Assembly (NCBI GenBank): GCA_017893485.1
Contig: CM030360.1
Span: 151,162,647 to 151,226,646, forward strand
DNA length: 64,000 bases
Reading direction: 5' to 3'
Origin: Hemerocallis citrina
Lineage: Eukaryota > Streptophyta > Magnoliopsida > Asparagales > Asphodelaceae
The position numbers and the translations under genes were made by a program. The notes below the pieces were generated by a model that searched no databases, was not told the DNA's origin, and saw nothing but the letters and a program-made list of their open reading frames with translations. Shown piece after piece: positions 22,596 to 33,337 of this stretch (position 1 is the stretch's first letter; every line of letters begins with the position of its first letter).

Positions 22596-23156
22596 CTACA
22601 ACCTGACATACCATAGAATTGAAGAGGAACTACCTACTGATGCTGTAGCAATGATAACACCTGAATCACCTTCACTGAGTAAGTACAACGTGTCACCACG
22701 CTTTTCTTTTGCCACCAACCTGGCACCTGTAGTCACATTCCATTCTCCATGCCCAAAAGTTGTTGTAAACCCTTCTTTGTCTAGTTTGCTAGTTGAGATT
22801 AAGTTTTTCTTCAAGCTCGGAATATGTCTTGTATCATACAAAACCAATTGCTCACCATTGCGAGCCTTCACTTTCAAAGTGCCTCTACCTACAACTGGAC
22901 ATATCTGCCCATTATCAACTGAAACTGCACCAAAATTACCTGTCCTGTAATCCTCAAAAACATTCCTCATGGTGGTACAATGATAAGAAGCGCCTGAGTC
23001 TATACACCAATCATCTTGCAAAATATTAAATCCAGCAGATAAACACAATTCATCTAGACGGAATTCAGTACTTACCACATTGGCTACCTGAGACCCTACT
23101 TGCGCTTTCTTATACTCCTCGCATTGGTCTCTCCTTTGTCTTGGCTTCTTGCAGTA
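22596..23156 (-). pseudogene. Copia protease remnant
   Basis: The minus-strand frame carries the aspartic protease motif WCIDSGASYHCT (usual copia D-S/T-G-A), then VVGRGTLKVKA and HIPSLKKNLISTSKLD, and runs into the start of the integrase zinc domain (LWYVRL) before a stop. It is in the same frame as gag. The only break between them is a stop inside the gag zinc knuckle near 23150 (a TGA between two cysteines), so gag-protease was one polyprotein. Confidence 0.87.
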
Positions 23157-23885
23157 TCAACACTCACCTTTGTGATTTCCTGTTCTTAACTTGGACCTAT
23201 GATTCCTACTTTGTGACCTCCCTCTGTTATTACTTCTACCACGGTTATCAACTGATAGCGCGGTATTGCTAAGATATGACATCGAAGTCTCTCCATGTCT
23301 CTTCCTCCTTGCATCCTCATTCATAATGCTACTTATAACATCCTTTAGGATTGTTGTATCAGTCATGGTGCTAGTAATAGTCTGCTCTACTGTGCTGTAA
23401 CTGTCGGAAAGACTGGATAGCAAAAACAACGATTGTGCCCTCTCCTCAAACTTTAAACCCGACGATTCCATCTGATTGTAAACCATACAGAAATTGTTGA
23501 TGTGCTCAGCAATCGAACCCCTTTCTGACAACTTCAAGTTAACCAACTTTTTTAGGTGTAAGATCTGATTCGCTGCATTTGGCTTCTCAAATATGTCTGT
23601 CAATATCTCCATTGCCTCCTTTACAGTTCTTGCCTTCTCAATATGAAATAGTGCATTCCTGCTCAGCGACAACTGAATCTGCCCAAGCGCTTTCTGATCC
23701 AATCTATTCCAGGCCGCCAACGAAATCGGATCGACCCCTATCCCTTCTGGCTTCACACCAAACAACGGATCATCTAGATCATTCTTTCGGAGATACACAA
23801 TCATTTGGATCTTCCACATTGTGAAATCCGTTCCATCGAACTCCTTGACTCTACTCTTATCCTCCATCTCAATCAATACTACCAA
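23157..23885 (-). pseudogene. Copia gag (nearly complete, stop in the zinc knuckle)
   Basis: The frame opens at an ATG 21 bases past the LTR end. It reads FDGTDFTMWKIQM near residue 20, the usual copia gag start, then the helical LVNLKLSERGSIAEHINNF region near residue 115 and a basic RGRSNNRGRSQSRNHRSK tail near 215-235. The knuckle that follows is interrupted by a premature stop after HKGEC. A second in-frame Met at residue 7 (MEDKSRVKEF) is the likelier true start, as it matches other copia gags. Confidence 0.88.
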
Positions 23886-23891
23886 TCTCTA

Positions 23892-23903
23892 GCTCTGATA
23901 CCA
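23892..23903 (-). other. Primer-binding site of the copia, initiator-Met type
   Basis: The minus strand reads TGGTATCAGAGC three bases inside the LTR border at 23907. Confidence 0.92.
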
Positions 23904-23906
23904 CTT

Positions 23907-24588
23907 TGTTGAATTCTAACTGCGGAATAAACTCAACAACGACGACGAGATGCAAGAACTATAGAATCAAAACAAGAGAAAAAAGAACAAGCAAAAACAA
24001 CACACAAGAACACACAAAATTTTTATCGAGGTTCACCCAAACAATGGCTACATCCCCGCGCAGAGGCACTCCTGCGATTTTCACTAGAAATATGAAGATT
24101 AGGTTTACAAATCTCTCAAGAACTCACCACCAAGGTGTAGGGTTTTTCTCTATCTCCCTCTCTCTTAATGACGGCTGGTAGATCTCTCTTTTATTTTCAC
24201 TTAACCATAAAATTGTACACAATACAATATATATAGGATTCCACAACTTTTCATCTTAGCTGCTCATCAATCAGCGTCGGGACGGTCGACCGCACCATCT
24301 TGACGGTCGACCGGTCTTCCCCTTCGACTGCACGAGTTCCAACAGAGAGCAGAGCGGTCGACTGCGTGGTCGACCGGTCATTCCTTCAAGATACAGAATT
24401 GAGTTAGAGAGCGGGACGGTCGACTGCGCGGTCGACCGGTCGTCTTGCCTGGGTGCGGTCGACCGCGGGGTCGACCGCAACTCTGCTGTAGCCTCCAACT
24501 ACTCTTGACATCTTGCTCCCACTTCGACTCTTCTTTCTGTCTGTTTTCTTCAACCCATTATCGTGTATTGGATCCACAAATTCCGACA
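23907..24588 (-). mobile_element. Upstream (5') LTR of the minus-strand copia
   Basis: On the minus strand it runs TGTCGGAATTTGTGG to GAATTCAACA and matches 15661-16320 along its length. Clustered GGTCGACCG words at 24285-24475 form inverted repeats. The TSD GTGCA follows at 24589. Confidence 0.9.
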
Positions 24589-24593
24589 GTGCA

Positions 24594-25255
24594 GTGAGCT
24601 CACTAACTCAGTTGATCGCCCTTTTAAAAATAGGCTCAGAACACCTATGAGATTAGCTCAAATATCCGGGAAAGCAGCTTCGCGTGTCTTGTCCGAACTG
24701 ACATTCTCACTAAAAAAATTTAGGGCTCTAACTCAGAGCTCAGAACTCAAGAAACCTTAACTCTATTAGTTAACTAGAAGTTATACCTTCAGGAATGAGG
24801 CCAAGCTAGCTATTAATAGTTTTTATACTCTTCTCTCTTGTTACTTTGGGGGGCAGGCTGTGTCTGCCTACCTACGGGCCTCCCCCACCCTTTTTTGGAG
24901 TACGGGAGGCCCTCGAATGACAGCCCCGCCTTTCCCCGGTCAACCTACCTTATAGTACCTGCGCTGTCCTAACTACTCATTAGTCCCATGAAAGCCAAAA
25001 AGGCAGGAAAGCATCGTATATGACGAAGTGAGTGCACTACGCAAGCAACATAGCTTCTGGCTATATAACGAACAGGTCAGTAGAGACATCCACATACTGG
25101 GATACGACCCTTGGGAATGCACAAGAAGGCACTTTGTGATGGCGGAGTAAACATCCCACCATCTCTCTGGCGGGGACCAAATGCTCAGACGCGCCAAACT
25201 GACACGCTAACGGCAGGGTTAACTTAGAACCTCGGGCGAAGGTCATTAACTTGCT
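24594..25255. other. Non-coding segment, possibly of organelle origin
   Basis: 24594-24765 continues the duplicated segment of 15458. From about 24840 the sequence is more GC-balanced than its surroundings, with CCTCCCCCACCC and GGGGGGCAGGC runs, and lacks transposon hallmarks. The minus strand has frames of 82 and 74 codons (25309-25061, 25197-24973) with no family I recognise. The composition and style resemble plant mitochondrial intergenic DNA. That is an impression, not a demonstrated match. Confidence 0.35.
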
Positions 25256-25590
25256 GTCTTCATTTGGACCAGCGACACCGGCTACAAAATGACGTTGGCT
25301 CCATACCAATTACAGTTACTAGATTCAGACTAAAAGCAGTAGTTGGTTCAACTCTTTTAGTCTTAATCTAGTCCTCGGGAGATGAAGAGTGAGGCTGCCC
25401 CTCGCCCCGTTGTTACGTGCACGCGATTTAAAGTACACGCGCGGGAGCTCACTAACTCAGTTGAACCTTATAAACGGGCTCAGAACACCTATGAGATTAG
25501 TTCAAAACTCTGGGAAAGCTGCTTCGTGTGTCTTTCCCTTCAACCGTTCCAGCTGAAGTTCTAACTCAGAACTCAGGACTCAGCAGTGAA
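25256..25590. repeat. Second copy of the duplicated flanking segment
   Basis: It matches 15458-15660 followed by 24594-24765, uninterrupted. Shared landmarks include AGCAGTAGTTG, CTTTTAGTCTTAATCTAGT, ACACCTATGAGATTAG and GGGAAAGC. The order and orientation show a direct duplication with about 490 bp between the copies before the copia inserted. Confidence 0.82.
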
Positions 25591-25678
25591 TAAATGGGTT
25601 TTTAATGGGAAACATAATATTTACTAATATTATAAGATTTTATCAAAATACAGCACGGTCGGTCTGTATTTCAATAAT

Positions 25679-25839
25679 GAGTAATGCTTCATCCATTACC
25701 ATTTTGCTCACTATTTTAGGTGGCACACTCTTATTGAAAAGTTCTCCCACCTACTCTATCTTTTCCTACTTATTGGAGTGTACCACCTAAGGTAGTGAAC
25801 AAAATGGTAGTGAAATTGGTAGTGGAGGTAGCATTACTC
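25679..25839. mobile_element. 161-bp Mutator-type MITE, 9-bp TSD
   Basis: Its ends GAGTAATGCT and AGCATTACTC begin long terminal inverted repeats of about 60 bp that include CCATTACCATTTTG and TTAGGTGGCACACTC. TTCAATAAT is duplicated exactly at 25670-25678 and 25840-25848. It is non-coding and would fold almost completely. Confidence 0.9.
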
Positions 25840-25848
25840 TTCAATAAT

Positions 25849-26412
25849 AAATACTAGTAATTGACACATGCGATGCACATCTTTATAAGTGTATATTTTA
25901 TAAAAAAATCCGACGTTGTCTGACATCGAACTTAAGACGTCCTTTATATTAGTTATGCATATATATTGCACGTGTTTGTCTAATTACAATACACATATTT
26001 GTATGGTTACACAACTCCAACTCTCCCATTAAAATATTAGATATATGTGTACTTAGGGACCTAACCGGAAGATTTTAAATACCTATGGACTAAAAGTGTC
26101 GTTTAACTAGTCAAAGAGGTTTGTCAGGGTCGAGAAGAAACAAATAAGAAAAACAACGAAAGGAAATTGTATGAATCTAAAGGAGACAGATCGAAAGAAG
26201 TATCATTTTTTTTTCTTTTTTCAGATGAAGGATCACACAGCAAACAAGGATACAAACAACCACAACAGAGAAAGCAAGCTAATCAAACCGCACCGAATTG
26301 GATCCTTCCCAGAAAGTGGGCACTGTGCCAGATTTAGTAGATACCCACTGATCCAATCCTAATCCTGCACCTTAAGTTGCCAGCTCTTTCTCTAAGTTGT
26401 TGACAAGTTTTA
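25849..26412. other. Intergenic A/T-rich sequence
   Basis: No gene, repeat or element border could be recognised. Short frames only. Confidence 0.5.
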
Positions 26413-26680
26413 GTGTGTGACAACAATTTTCACATTAAAAATGGTCACCGACGATTTTGTTTACTATACAAGGATGCATGTTGGAATTGAATATACATTC
26501 AAAACATTCATCTTATTAACAATACTGTCTCATGACCCAATGGTTAAAGTTTTGAGTTCACAAGAGGGTGGGGGTTCAATTCCTACATTCCACATGATAT
26601 ATATATATATGTGTGTGTGTGACAACAATTTTCACATTAAAAATGGTCACCGACGATTTTGTTTACTATACAAGGACGCA
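26413..26680. repeat. Tandem duplication of about 202 bp containing host flank plus the first bases of a copia LTR
   Basis: GACAACAATTTTCACATT at 26419 recurs at 26621, and the following CAAGGATGCA/CAAGGACGCA plus TGTTGGAATTG recurs with it (26479 and 26681), a spacing of 202. The first copy is a fragment: 60 bp of flank joined to the first 130 bp of the LTR. The duplicate ends in a TATATATGTGTG tract, which probably mediated it. The sequence TGTGTGACAACAAT may be the start of the second Tat element's 5' LTR; that is not proven. Confidence 0.7.
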
Positions 26681-26796
26681 TGTTGGAATTGAATATACAT
26701 TCAAAACACTCATCTTGTTGACAATACTGTCTCATGACCCAATGGTTAAAGTTTTGAGTTCACAAGAGGTTGAGAGTTCAATTCGTACATTCCACA

Positions 26797-26846
<50 letters not shown>

Positions 26847-26868
26847 ATGATCGGGCCGGGCCTTAGGG
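26681..26868 (+). mobile_element. First LTR of the tandem copia, truncated
   Basis: TGTTGGAATTGAATATAC starts the LTR. After the long TA run (26800-26844) and CGGGCCGGGCC it jumps directly into protease sequence at TTACCCTCAAGG (equivalent to 33590). The lost stretch covers the rest of the LTR, the leader and gag. Confidence 0.85.
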
Positions 26869-27650
26869 TTGTTACCCTCAAGGATGTCTTGCACACTCCT
26901 GATACGAGGAAGAACTTGATTTCTGGATACCTACTCAACAAGGCTGGTTTTCATCAGAGCATCGGATCCGATCAGTATGTTATAACTAAAAATGGGATTT
27001 TTGTGGGAAACAAATTTGCTTGTAATGGGATGTTTAAACTCAGTATTGAAATAAATAAGAATAATGTTTCTGTTTACTCTGTCTTCTTTTAATTTATGGC
27101 ACTCTGGACTATGTGTTAACAAGAAATTGGTAAATAATATGAGCAAACTTGGCATGATACCAAAAGTTAACTTAAATGAATTTGAGAAATACACCTCCTG
27201 TAGTCAAGCTAAGATAATTAAAACTTCACATAAAAGTGTAGCTAGAGAAACAAAAATTTTAGACTTGATACATTCTGATATATGTGAGATGGATGGAACC
27301 TTAACCAGAAATGGTAAAAGATATTTCATTACGTTTATTGATGATCATTCAAATTATACTCATGTTTATCTTATGGCACACAAGAGTGAAGCAATTGACA
27401 TGTTTAGAACTTATGTAACTGAAGTGCAAAATCAATTCGAAAGAAATATATATTAAGAGATTTCATAGTGATAGAGGTACTTAATATGATTCCAATGAAT
27501 TTAAACAATGAGTGATCTTAAGTCTTGAACTCATTACCCGTTTTTACATAGTGAAGGAAAACCATATTCTGTACCTCTATAACTGCGAAAGAACCTTCGC
27601 TTCGCTACGCTTCTTTTAAAATTAGTGTTTTAAATGTATAAGTGGGGGAT
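26869..27650 (+). pseudogene. Protease-integrase remnant, first internal copy
   Basis: It reads TLKDVLHTPDTRKNLISGYLL (end of protease) and then the integrase zinc domain with TSCSQAK, LIHSDICEMDGTL and the ITFIDDHSNYTHVYL block. A frameshift lies near 27090-27110, where the second copy has an intact reading. The Asp-rich part after QFERNI is shifted and ends in a stop. The tail and purine tract (AAGTGGGGGAT, 27640-27650) match the second copy, so the RT loss is shared. Confidence 0.85.
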
Positions 27651-27766
27651 TGTTGGAATTGAGTATACATTCAAAACACTCATCTTGTTGACAATACTGT
27701 CTCATGGCCCAATGGTTAAAGTTTTGAGTTCATAAGAGGTTGGGGGGTTCAATTCCTACATTCCAC

Positions 27767-27810
<44 letters not shown>

Positions 27811-27813
<3 letters not shown>

Positions 27814-27981
27814 AAAAAGGGGTATGGGCAACATGCTCATTTAGTAAATAAGCAATTGATGATGTGCCATACATGTGATTGGAAAATCATTAAAAGGGTT
27901 AGTTGTCTAATGTATCACATGCATGTCACATAATCAATTGCTCATTTACTAAATGAGCAAGTTGCTCATATCCCTTTTACC
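27811..27981. mobile_element. 171-bp MITE inside the copia LTR
   Basis: The ends form a terminal inverted repeat of about 50 bp with few mismatches (TGCTCATTTAGTAAAT... against ...ATTTACTAAATGAGCA). The equivalent place in the LTR at 34371 goes straight from the TA run to ACCGGGCCGG, so this is an insertion. Because it sits in a TA repeat, the TSD length cannot be read, and the superfamily stays open (TA-targeting Mariner/Stowaway is possible). Confidence 0.82.
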
Positions 27982-28402
27982 TATATATCTATGACCGGGC
28001 CAGGCCTTAGGGGTTTTAGGGTCTATTGAAAAAAAAAAACAGAACCTTTTTTTTCTTTTTGAACTGTCAAAATTCAAAATGTTTTTTCTATTAATAATAT
28101 AACCGTTTCAAACTTAAAGAGACTTTATGTTATAGCAGTTTCAAAATTAAATGATATTCATTATATAGTCGTTTTTTGATTAATGCATACAGATTAATAG
28201 CTTCCTGGTTACAAGCTATAAGAAGAGATCATCTTTGGGAAGAAAAACATAAGAAAAAGAAAAGAAAAGAAAAGAAAAAAATCTATCGTTCAATCGTTTC
28301 TCAAAATCTATTTTCTGCCTTTTTTGTTTGTCTTGCTAATTGCTGGTGCAAGTTGGTACGTGCTGCAATTGGAGTCTTGGCAACACTGTAAATCAGAAGC
28401 TC

Positions 28403-31400
28403 TATAACACCCCGAATTCCAAATAAGGGCGAATTCGAGATTCCACAGGATCTTTACATCGCTTCGTACAGTTTTACAAGGAATTAAAAACTTTTCAATA
28501 ACATCAGAGTTCAAATACAACTTTGTTTACATAGCAGAAAATAAAAGATTACAACATTGAAATACAACTTGTATAACTTTAACATCATTTGCAACATCTT
28601 TAACTTTTAAACAGCAACAACATATCCACTTTATAACTCCATGAATAGTCCATTACCTGCATGTCAATCTATGGGTACGTCAGTCGCTTACAACTGACGA
28701 AATATTATGCACGGCTATCCTCTCTATGCCGGAAACAGTATAACGATCTCATTACTTTAACAAAACACAGAAAGATTGATTGAATTATAAAGTGTTAAAT
28801 GTGACTACCCTCAACATGTAAGTGTATGCCATGCCTTAATGCCTAATGCACACAATTCTATACTAGGATGACACTAATGCACACTTGTTCGGGTTCTATG
28901 CATCCCATACTACATAGGTCCGAGGGCAAGCGCCTACGTACTCCACCATAAAGGGCTCGATCCCTCGCCATGATAACTACCCGGTAATAAAACGAAGTTG
29001 AGAGGTTCCACGAGTATGGATCCCAGTCCCGGGGAACCGCCGCAACAAATCTCCCGCCCGACTGTTATACAGACTCCTCGTCGTGCGAACCTCCCGGAAG
29101 TGCCACTCTAGCCCCGGTATACGTATATACATGGAGAATAACAAACTATCCGCCCGACTACGCATAGTCCCGAATTTAAAAATAAAGATTCATCTCCCAC
29201 GAGGCAACCACAGGCCACCAACTGGGTCTATAGCCCCGGTGAACCGCCGCAACAAGCCCACCGCCCGACTATATAGAGTGCCTTACTTACGTTTTCCTAG
29301 GTCTTACTATATCTCCACTTATGTGCCTAACTCATATGTTCAAGACATGAATAATCTTTTAAGCCAAGAATTAGTATTACCTATTACCGGTCTTAATCAA
29401 CATCCATCGAGATGGCTCCATGGCAAATCTCAAGATATAATAATTATTTCACTTAAAATTGTCGCTATACGAGGTTTTACTAACTCTAAATCAAAATTTT
29501 TCATGTACAAGAATCTTGGGTATTCATACCCTTTAACGGTTATGTCTTAAACCTAAATCATTTCATCATTTTAATTCATTCTCAAAGATCATATCTTGTC
29601 ACTATTCATGATCTATTCGATCAATCACAACCACAAATTCATTACATGAATTTGTTGCAACAAATCTAAGTTTATCACAAACATTTCTTAATCAACATAT
29701 ACAAGTATGGTTTCTTTTTAAAGAATTTACTTCACAAAATAATTCTTTTCTTTTCTTCACTACAGTTTTACTCTCAAAGAGAATTCATTTCTTTTTGTAC
29801 TTCACAAAACATGTAAGAAAAACTATCCCTTAATAATTCCATTTCATCTTATAATTAATATAATTCATATATAAAAATTTTCTATATTAAAAATCCCATT
29901 TATTTAGCAAAAGGAGGTTAAATTAAATCAAAAGATGGCTCTCAGATTCGAAACCCACGACCTCCGGTCAACCCTGGTCAACGCCCAACCCAGCCACCTA
30001 GCCACTTGAGCTATTAAGCTCTGGTGTCAAAAAGTCATGCCGTAATAATCAAATACTAACCCTCAGTTTTAAATTGGTTTAAAGGGGAAAACAACAAACA
30101 AAAATATTTTGATTCCTATAGGATTCGAACGAGAGACAGTAAGAGCCAGCACCCAAGTCAGTCCGCACCAACCAGTAAGTCCATTTGGACCTATTGTTCA
30201 AAAGCTTTAACAAAAACCCCTTATGCTAAATTATATATTTGGGCCTAACGGGTTTTGAATTCAGGACCACAGAGAAGGCAAACGCAATCTCCGACCACTA
30301 AGCCAAGTGCACTAGTTGACAGAGAGTTTATTTATAAGCTTTTGTTCAACTTTCTGTTATTTCTTTTCTTTCATAAAAACTCGATTTCTCTATTCGTTCT
30401 AATCTTTTGTTAGAATGAAATTTTGTTCCCAAGATCTGAGTTTACTTTTCAACAGTAAGTTATAGATTTATAAATTATATTTTAGAAAACAACTTTCAAA
30501 ATTGTTTCAAACACAAATTTGCATATATTCTTTTTAATTAAAGATAGTATATTACATTTTCTATAAGCACTCAAATGAGTTTCATAACATCAAATCTTCT
30601 TTACAATAATTTATTTACTTGTCAATGGTTCACATAATCAAAACTCCCTACATTCATGTAAACTAGTATATGGCAAATAATCAAACAATTCTTTTTCACA
30701 TTAACCCCTAACATGATGTAATTTAATTTATCAATCGTACATGGGTTACTATCATTCTTATCTCATACAATAGCACAAATCACATAAGAATTTCCATACT
30801 ACTCATTATTTATTGTTTAGAAGGCATTATTCTTACAATTTAGAAAGTATGGGATCACCCACATTACATAAAATTGATCTACTTTACTAAATATAGCATT
30901 TTTCATTACCACCAATGTATAGATTTGTTCTACTTCATCATATCAAAATATAACACTCACTTATCATTACTAGCATGTATAGTTCTAAATTAGAAAGCAT
31001 GAGAACACCCACCTTATAGAAGCTTGATCAAAGAAGGAATGCACAATTTTCCTAGCCCCACAAGCACTTCTAGCTCCTAGCAACCTTCCTCTCCTAGCTA
31101 TGGCTCCAAGCAAGCACAAACTCTCTTCTCTCTTTCTTTTCTTTCTCTTTCTTTTTCTTAAGTTTTGGTGTAAGAGAATGTAGGAATTTGGTGTCCTATT
31201 TATAGGATAGAGCTAGGGTGTATTTTGCAAAATTCTTCATCCTAATAAATCCCTCATTTAACACATTAAAACTTAATTTTCATAACCTCCCCATTTAAAC
31301 TCTCCAAATCATAACCCTCTCATTTAAATCCCTCTCTTTTCTCTCTTGTGTACAACCGGCCACTACTTCTCCCTTCCAAAAACCGGTTACACCCTCTCTC

Positions 31401-32273
31401 TTAATTCCCATGCACAGTACCGAAGCCACATCAACACACAACGCCTCTGAAATGCTTTGTCTTCACGCAAACCCCAGTGGGCCCCCCTCTATACACCTTA
31501 CTATTATTTATTTACTAATCATACACTATCTGTTTTTATACCAAGCACAGCTGCTGCCGTGGGCCCACATATACGTACTTACCATTCACCATTTATCACT
31601 TTTATTTCTTTCAAGCCTATATATAACAACATACATATATACCATATATTATTATTCACATATCATTTCATTTAGCAATTAAACAATGCCACCAGCCAAC
31701 TCATTTTTTTATCAACATATATATATTTTATACCCTTTTGAAAATTACGGAATGTTACACACACTCCGAAATTTATTTTGAAAACAAATATGTTTAAATA
31801 CGTGCACCGAAAAATACGTATTTCGCACGTAAAACATAAAAATACGAAATTTAGTTTTATCAACAAAAAAAATGATAAAAAACATTATAAGAAAATATAT
31901 TTATTAATTTTATATATTCCACGACGCAGTTGCCATGTACGTAGAGGACACGTGCATTGTACGTGCAGAGAATCGAAAAATGCATTTTAATCAAAATAGG
32001 AAAAATGAATTTCCACTTATATAAAATAAATAATTTAAACACACAGAAAATATTGTACGTAGTGGTTGAGACACATACATCAAAAACCTATAAAAAGCAC
32101 GTAAAATACAAAATTGAAATATTATATTTTTGTTGACTCAAAATAAGATAAAATTAGTACGGAAAATGTATAAATAGTCGGTAATCAGAAAACGTGGTGA
32201 AAACATGTTACAAAATGCACGTACGTAACACACGATGGCAAAATTGTCATTTTCAATTTTGCGGGGTGTTACA
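28403..32273 (-). mobile_element. Solo LTR, 3.9 kb, TSD AGCTC
   Basis: It runs from TATAACACCCCG (expected TGTAAC, one base changed) to GCGGGGTGTTACA. AGCTC flanks it at 28398-28402 and 32274-32278, and the copia LTR reads continuously across it. Segments near 28830-28930 match the LTR starting at 61480 and, reversed, the LTR at 53038-56487, giving one family in three copies. It contains three tRNA-like stretches (29937-30330), a TATTTATAGGATAG stretch near 31200 and ACGTAC-rich sequence from 31900. No internal element region and no gene. Confidence 0.9.
29937..30330 (-). other. Two to three tRNA-like stretches with pol III box motifs inside the LTR
   Basis: On the minus strand, TAGCTCAAGTGGCTAGGTG (30013-29995) and GGTTTCGAATC (29955-29945) look like A and B boxes of a tRNA-derived sequence. 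A second pair is TTGGCTTAGTGGTCGG with CCTGAATTCAAAACCC (about 30308-30250). A weaker one centres on 30121. They do not fold into complete tRNAs on inspection and look like tRNA- or SINE-derived fragments absorbed by the LTR. Confidence 0.45.
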
Positions 32274-32473
32274 AGCTCGTTGTATCCTAAGAGAAGTGTT
32301 TGGTGATCAACGATTCATCTTCAGAATCGGCCAAATAGTTTCTTAAAGAAAGTGCAATCCACGCCTCGAGCCACTTCTCACTTTCTTCCTGTTGCTAATC
32401 AATTCCAAAAAGTTCACTTGGTACACTCAGGTCCAATTTCTCTAACAATTTAAAGAAACTTTCGTGATCTGTA

Positions 32474-33337
32474 ATGGCTTTAGCTTCTGACCGCAAGTAT
32501 GAAACCAACAAACCAGAAAAATTTGCTGGCCTGAACTTCAAGCATTGGAAGAACAAAATGTTTTTCTATCTGTCGCTGAAGGAAGTTGCCCATGTTCTTA
32601 CCCAAGACTGCCCTGTAATGCCTAACCCAGAACCTGTTGATGCCAATGATAATGAACAAATCTTAGATGACATAGCAGAATAGAAGGATGCCGATTTTAA
32701 ATGTAGAAACTTCATCTTGAATGGGCTATCCAATGAACTGTATGACTATTACTTACAGTCCGATACGGCTAGATTTGTTTGGGAAGCCCTACAGAAGAAA
32801 TATGACACCGAAGAGACTGGCTCGAAGAAATTTGCAGTCAGTCGTTATCTCAAATACACAATGGTCGACGACAAGCTGGTAACTATTCAATCACACGAGT
32901 TATAACATATTGCTCATGAGATCATTTCAGAGGGAATACACCTCGATGAGCAATTTCAAGTAGCTGTAATGATTGACAAGTTACCACCTAGTTGGAAAGA
33001 CTACAAGAATATCCTACGACACAAATCAAAGGAACTGACCATGGGGAATTTGATAACTAGGCTTAGAGTTGAGGAGGAATCCAGAAAACAAGATCAGAAA
33101 GAAGAAGTTCTGCTTATTCAACAGAACAAAGCGAAGGTCTATTTGAAACCAAAGAACAAGCCGTTCAAGAAGAATGCTAGTCGGAAGTTCAATTCGAACT
33201 TTCGTCAGAATGGTCAGAATGGATGTCAGAATCCGAATAAGACAAATAACCAACAAGCCCAAACCAACAACAATGGAATAGATTCTATCGAGTGTTGGAA
33301 GTGTCATCGCTTTGGACATATCGCTAGGAACTGCTGA
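32474..33337 (+). pseudogene. Copia gag with two premature stops
   Basis: From MALASDRKYE it reads KFAGLNFKHWKNKMFFYL, the conserved gag start, then FILNGLSNELYDYY and FVWEALQKKYDTEETG. The C-terminal part has KDYKNILRHKSKELTMGNLI and a zinc knuckle CWKCHRFGHIARNC with full C-X2-C-X4-H-X4-C spacing. Stops interrupt after DDIAE (32681) and after SHEL (32903), and one directly follows the knuckle. The frame is otherwise kept, suggesting fairly recent decay. Confidence 0.88.

Larger units (their letters stand above)
15661..24588 (-). mobile_element. Decayed Ty1/copia element (Tork-like), minus strand, TSD GTGCA, with nested solo LTR
   Basis: LTRs at 15661-16320 and 23907-24588, primer-binding site, purine tract and gag-protease-integrase-RT-RNase H remnants in copia order are all present on the minus strand. 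GTGCA flanks the whole element at 15656-15660 and 24589-24593. The LTRs differ at several sites per hundred bases (660 against 682 bp), so the insertion is old. All coding parts carry stops or frameshifts. A 3.4-kb solo LTR sits in the RT gene at 17925-21337. Net element length without it is about 5.5 kb. Confidence 0.93.
27651..32447 (+). mobile_element. Middle LTR of the tandem copia, interrupted by a MITE and a solo LTR
   Basis: It begins TGTTGGAATTG and ends TCTCTAACA (inverted TGTTGGA/TCTAACA). It is interrupted at 27811-27981 by a MITE and at 28403-32273 by a solo LTR, leaving about 750 bp of LTR comparable to the 721-bp copy at 34371. An alternating TA run precedes the MITE. It serves as the 5' LTR of the second internal region. 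Confidence 0.88.

Noticed and set aside
15656..24593. Reading the copia and the solo LTR as two adjacent insertions
   Set aside because: The RT gene is continuous across 17925-21337 and GTGCA bounds the whole, so the LTR is nested.
29937..30330. Genuine tRNA genes
   Set aside because: Box motifs are present, but acceptor stems and anticodon loops could not be paired. They are kept only as tRNA-like stretches.
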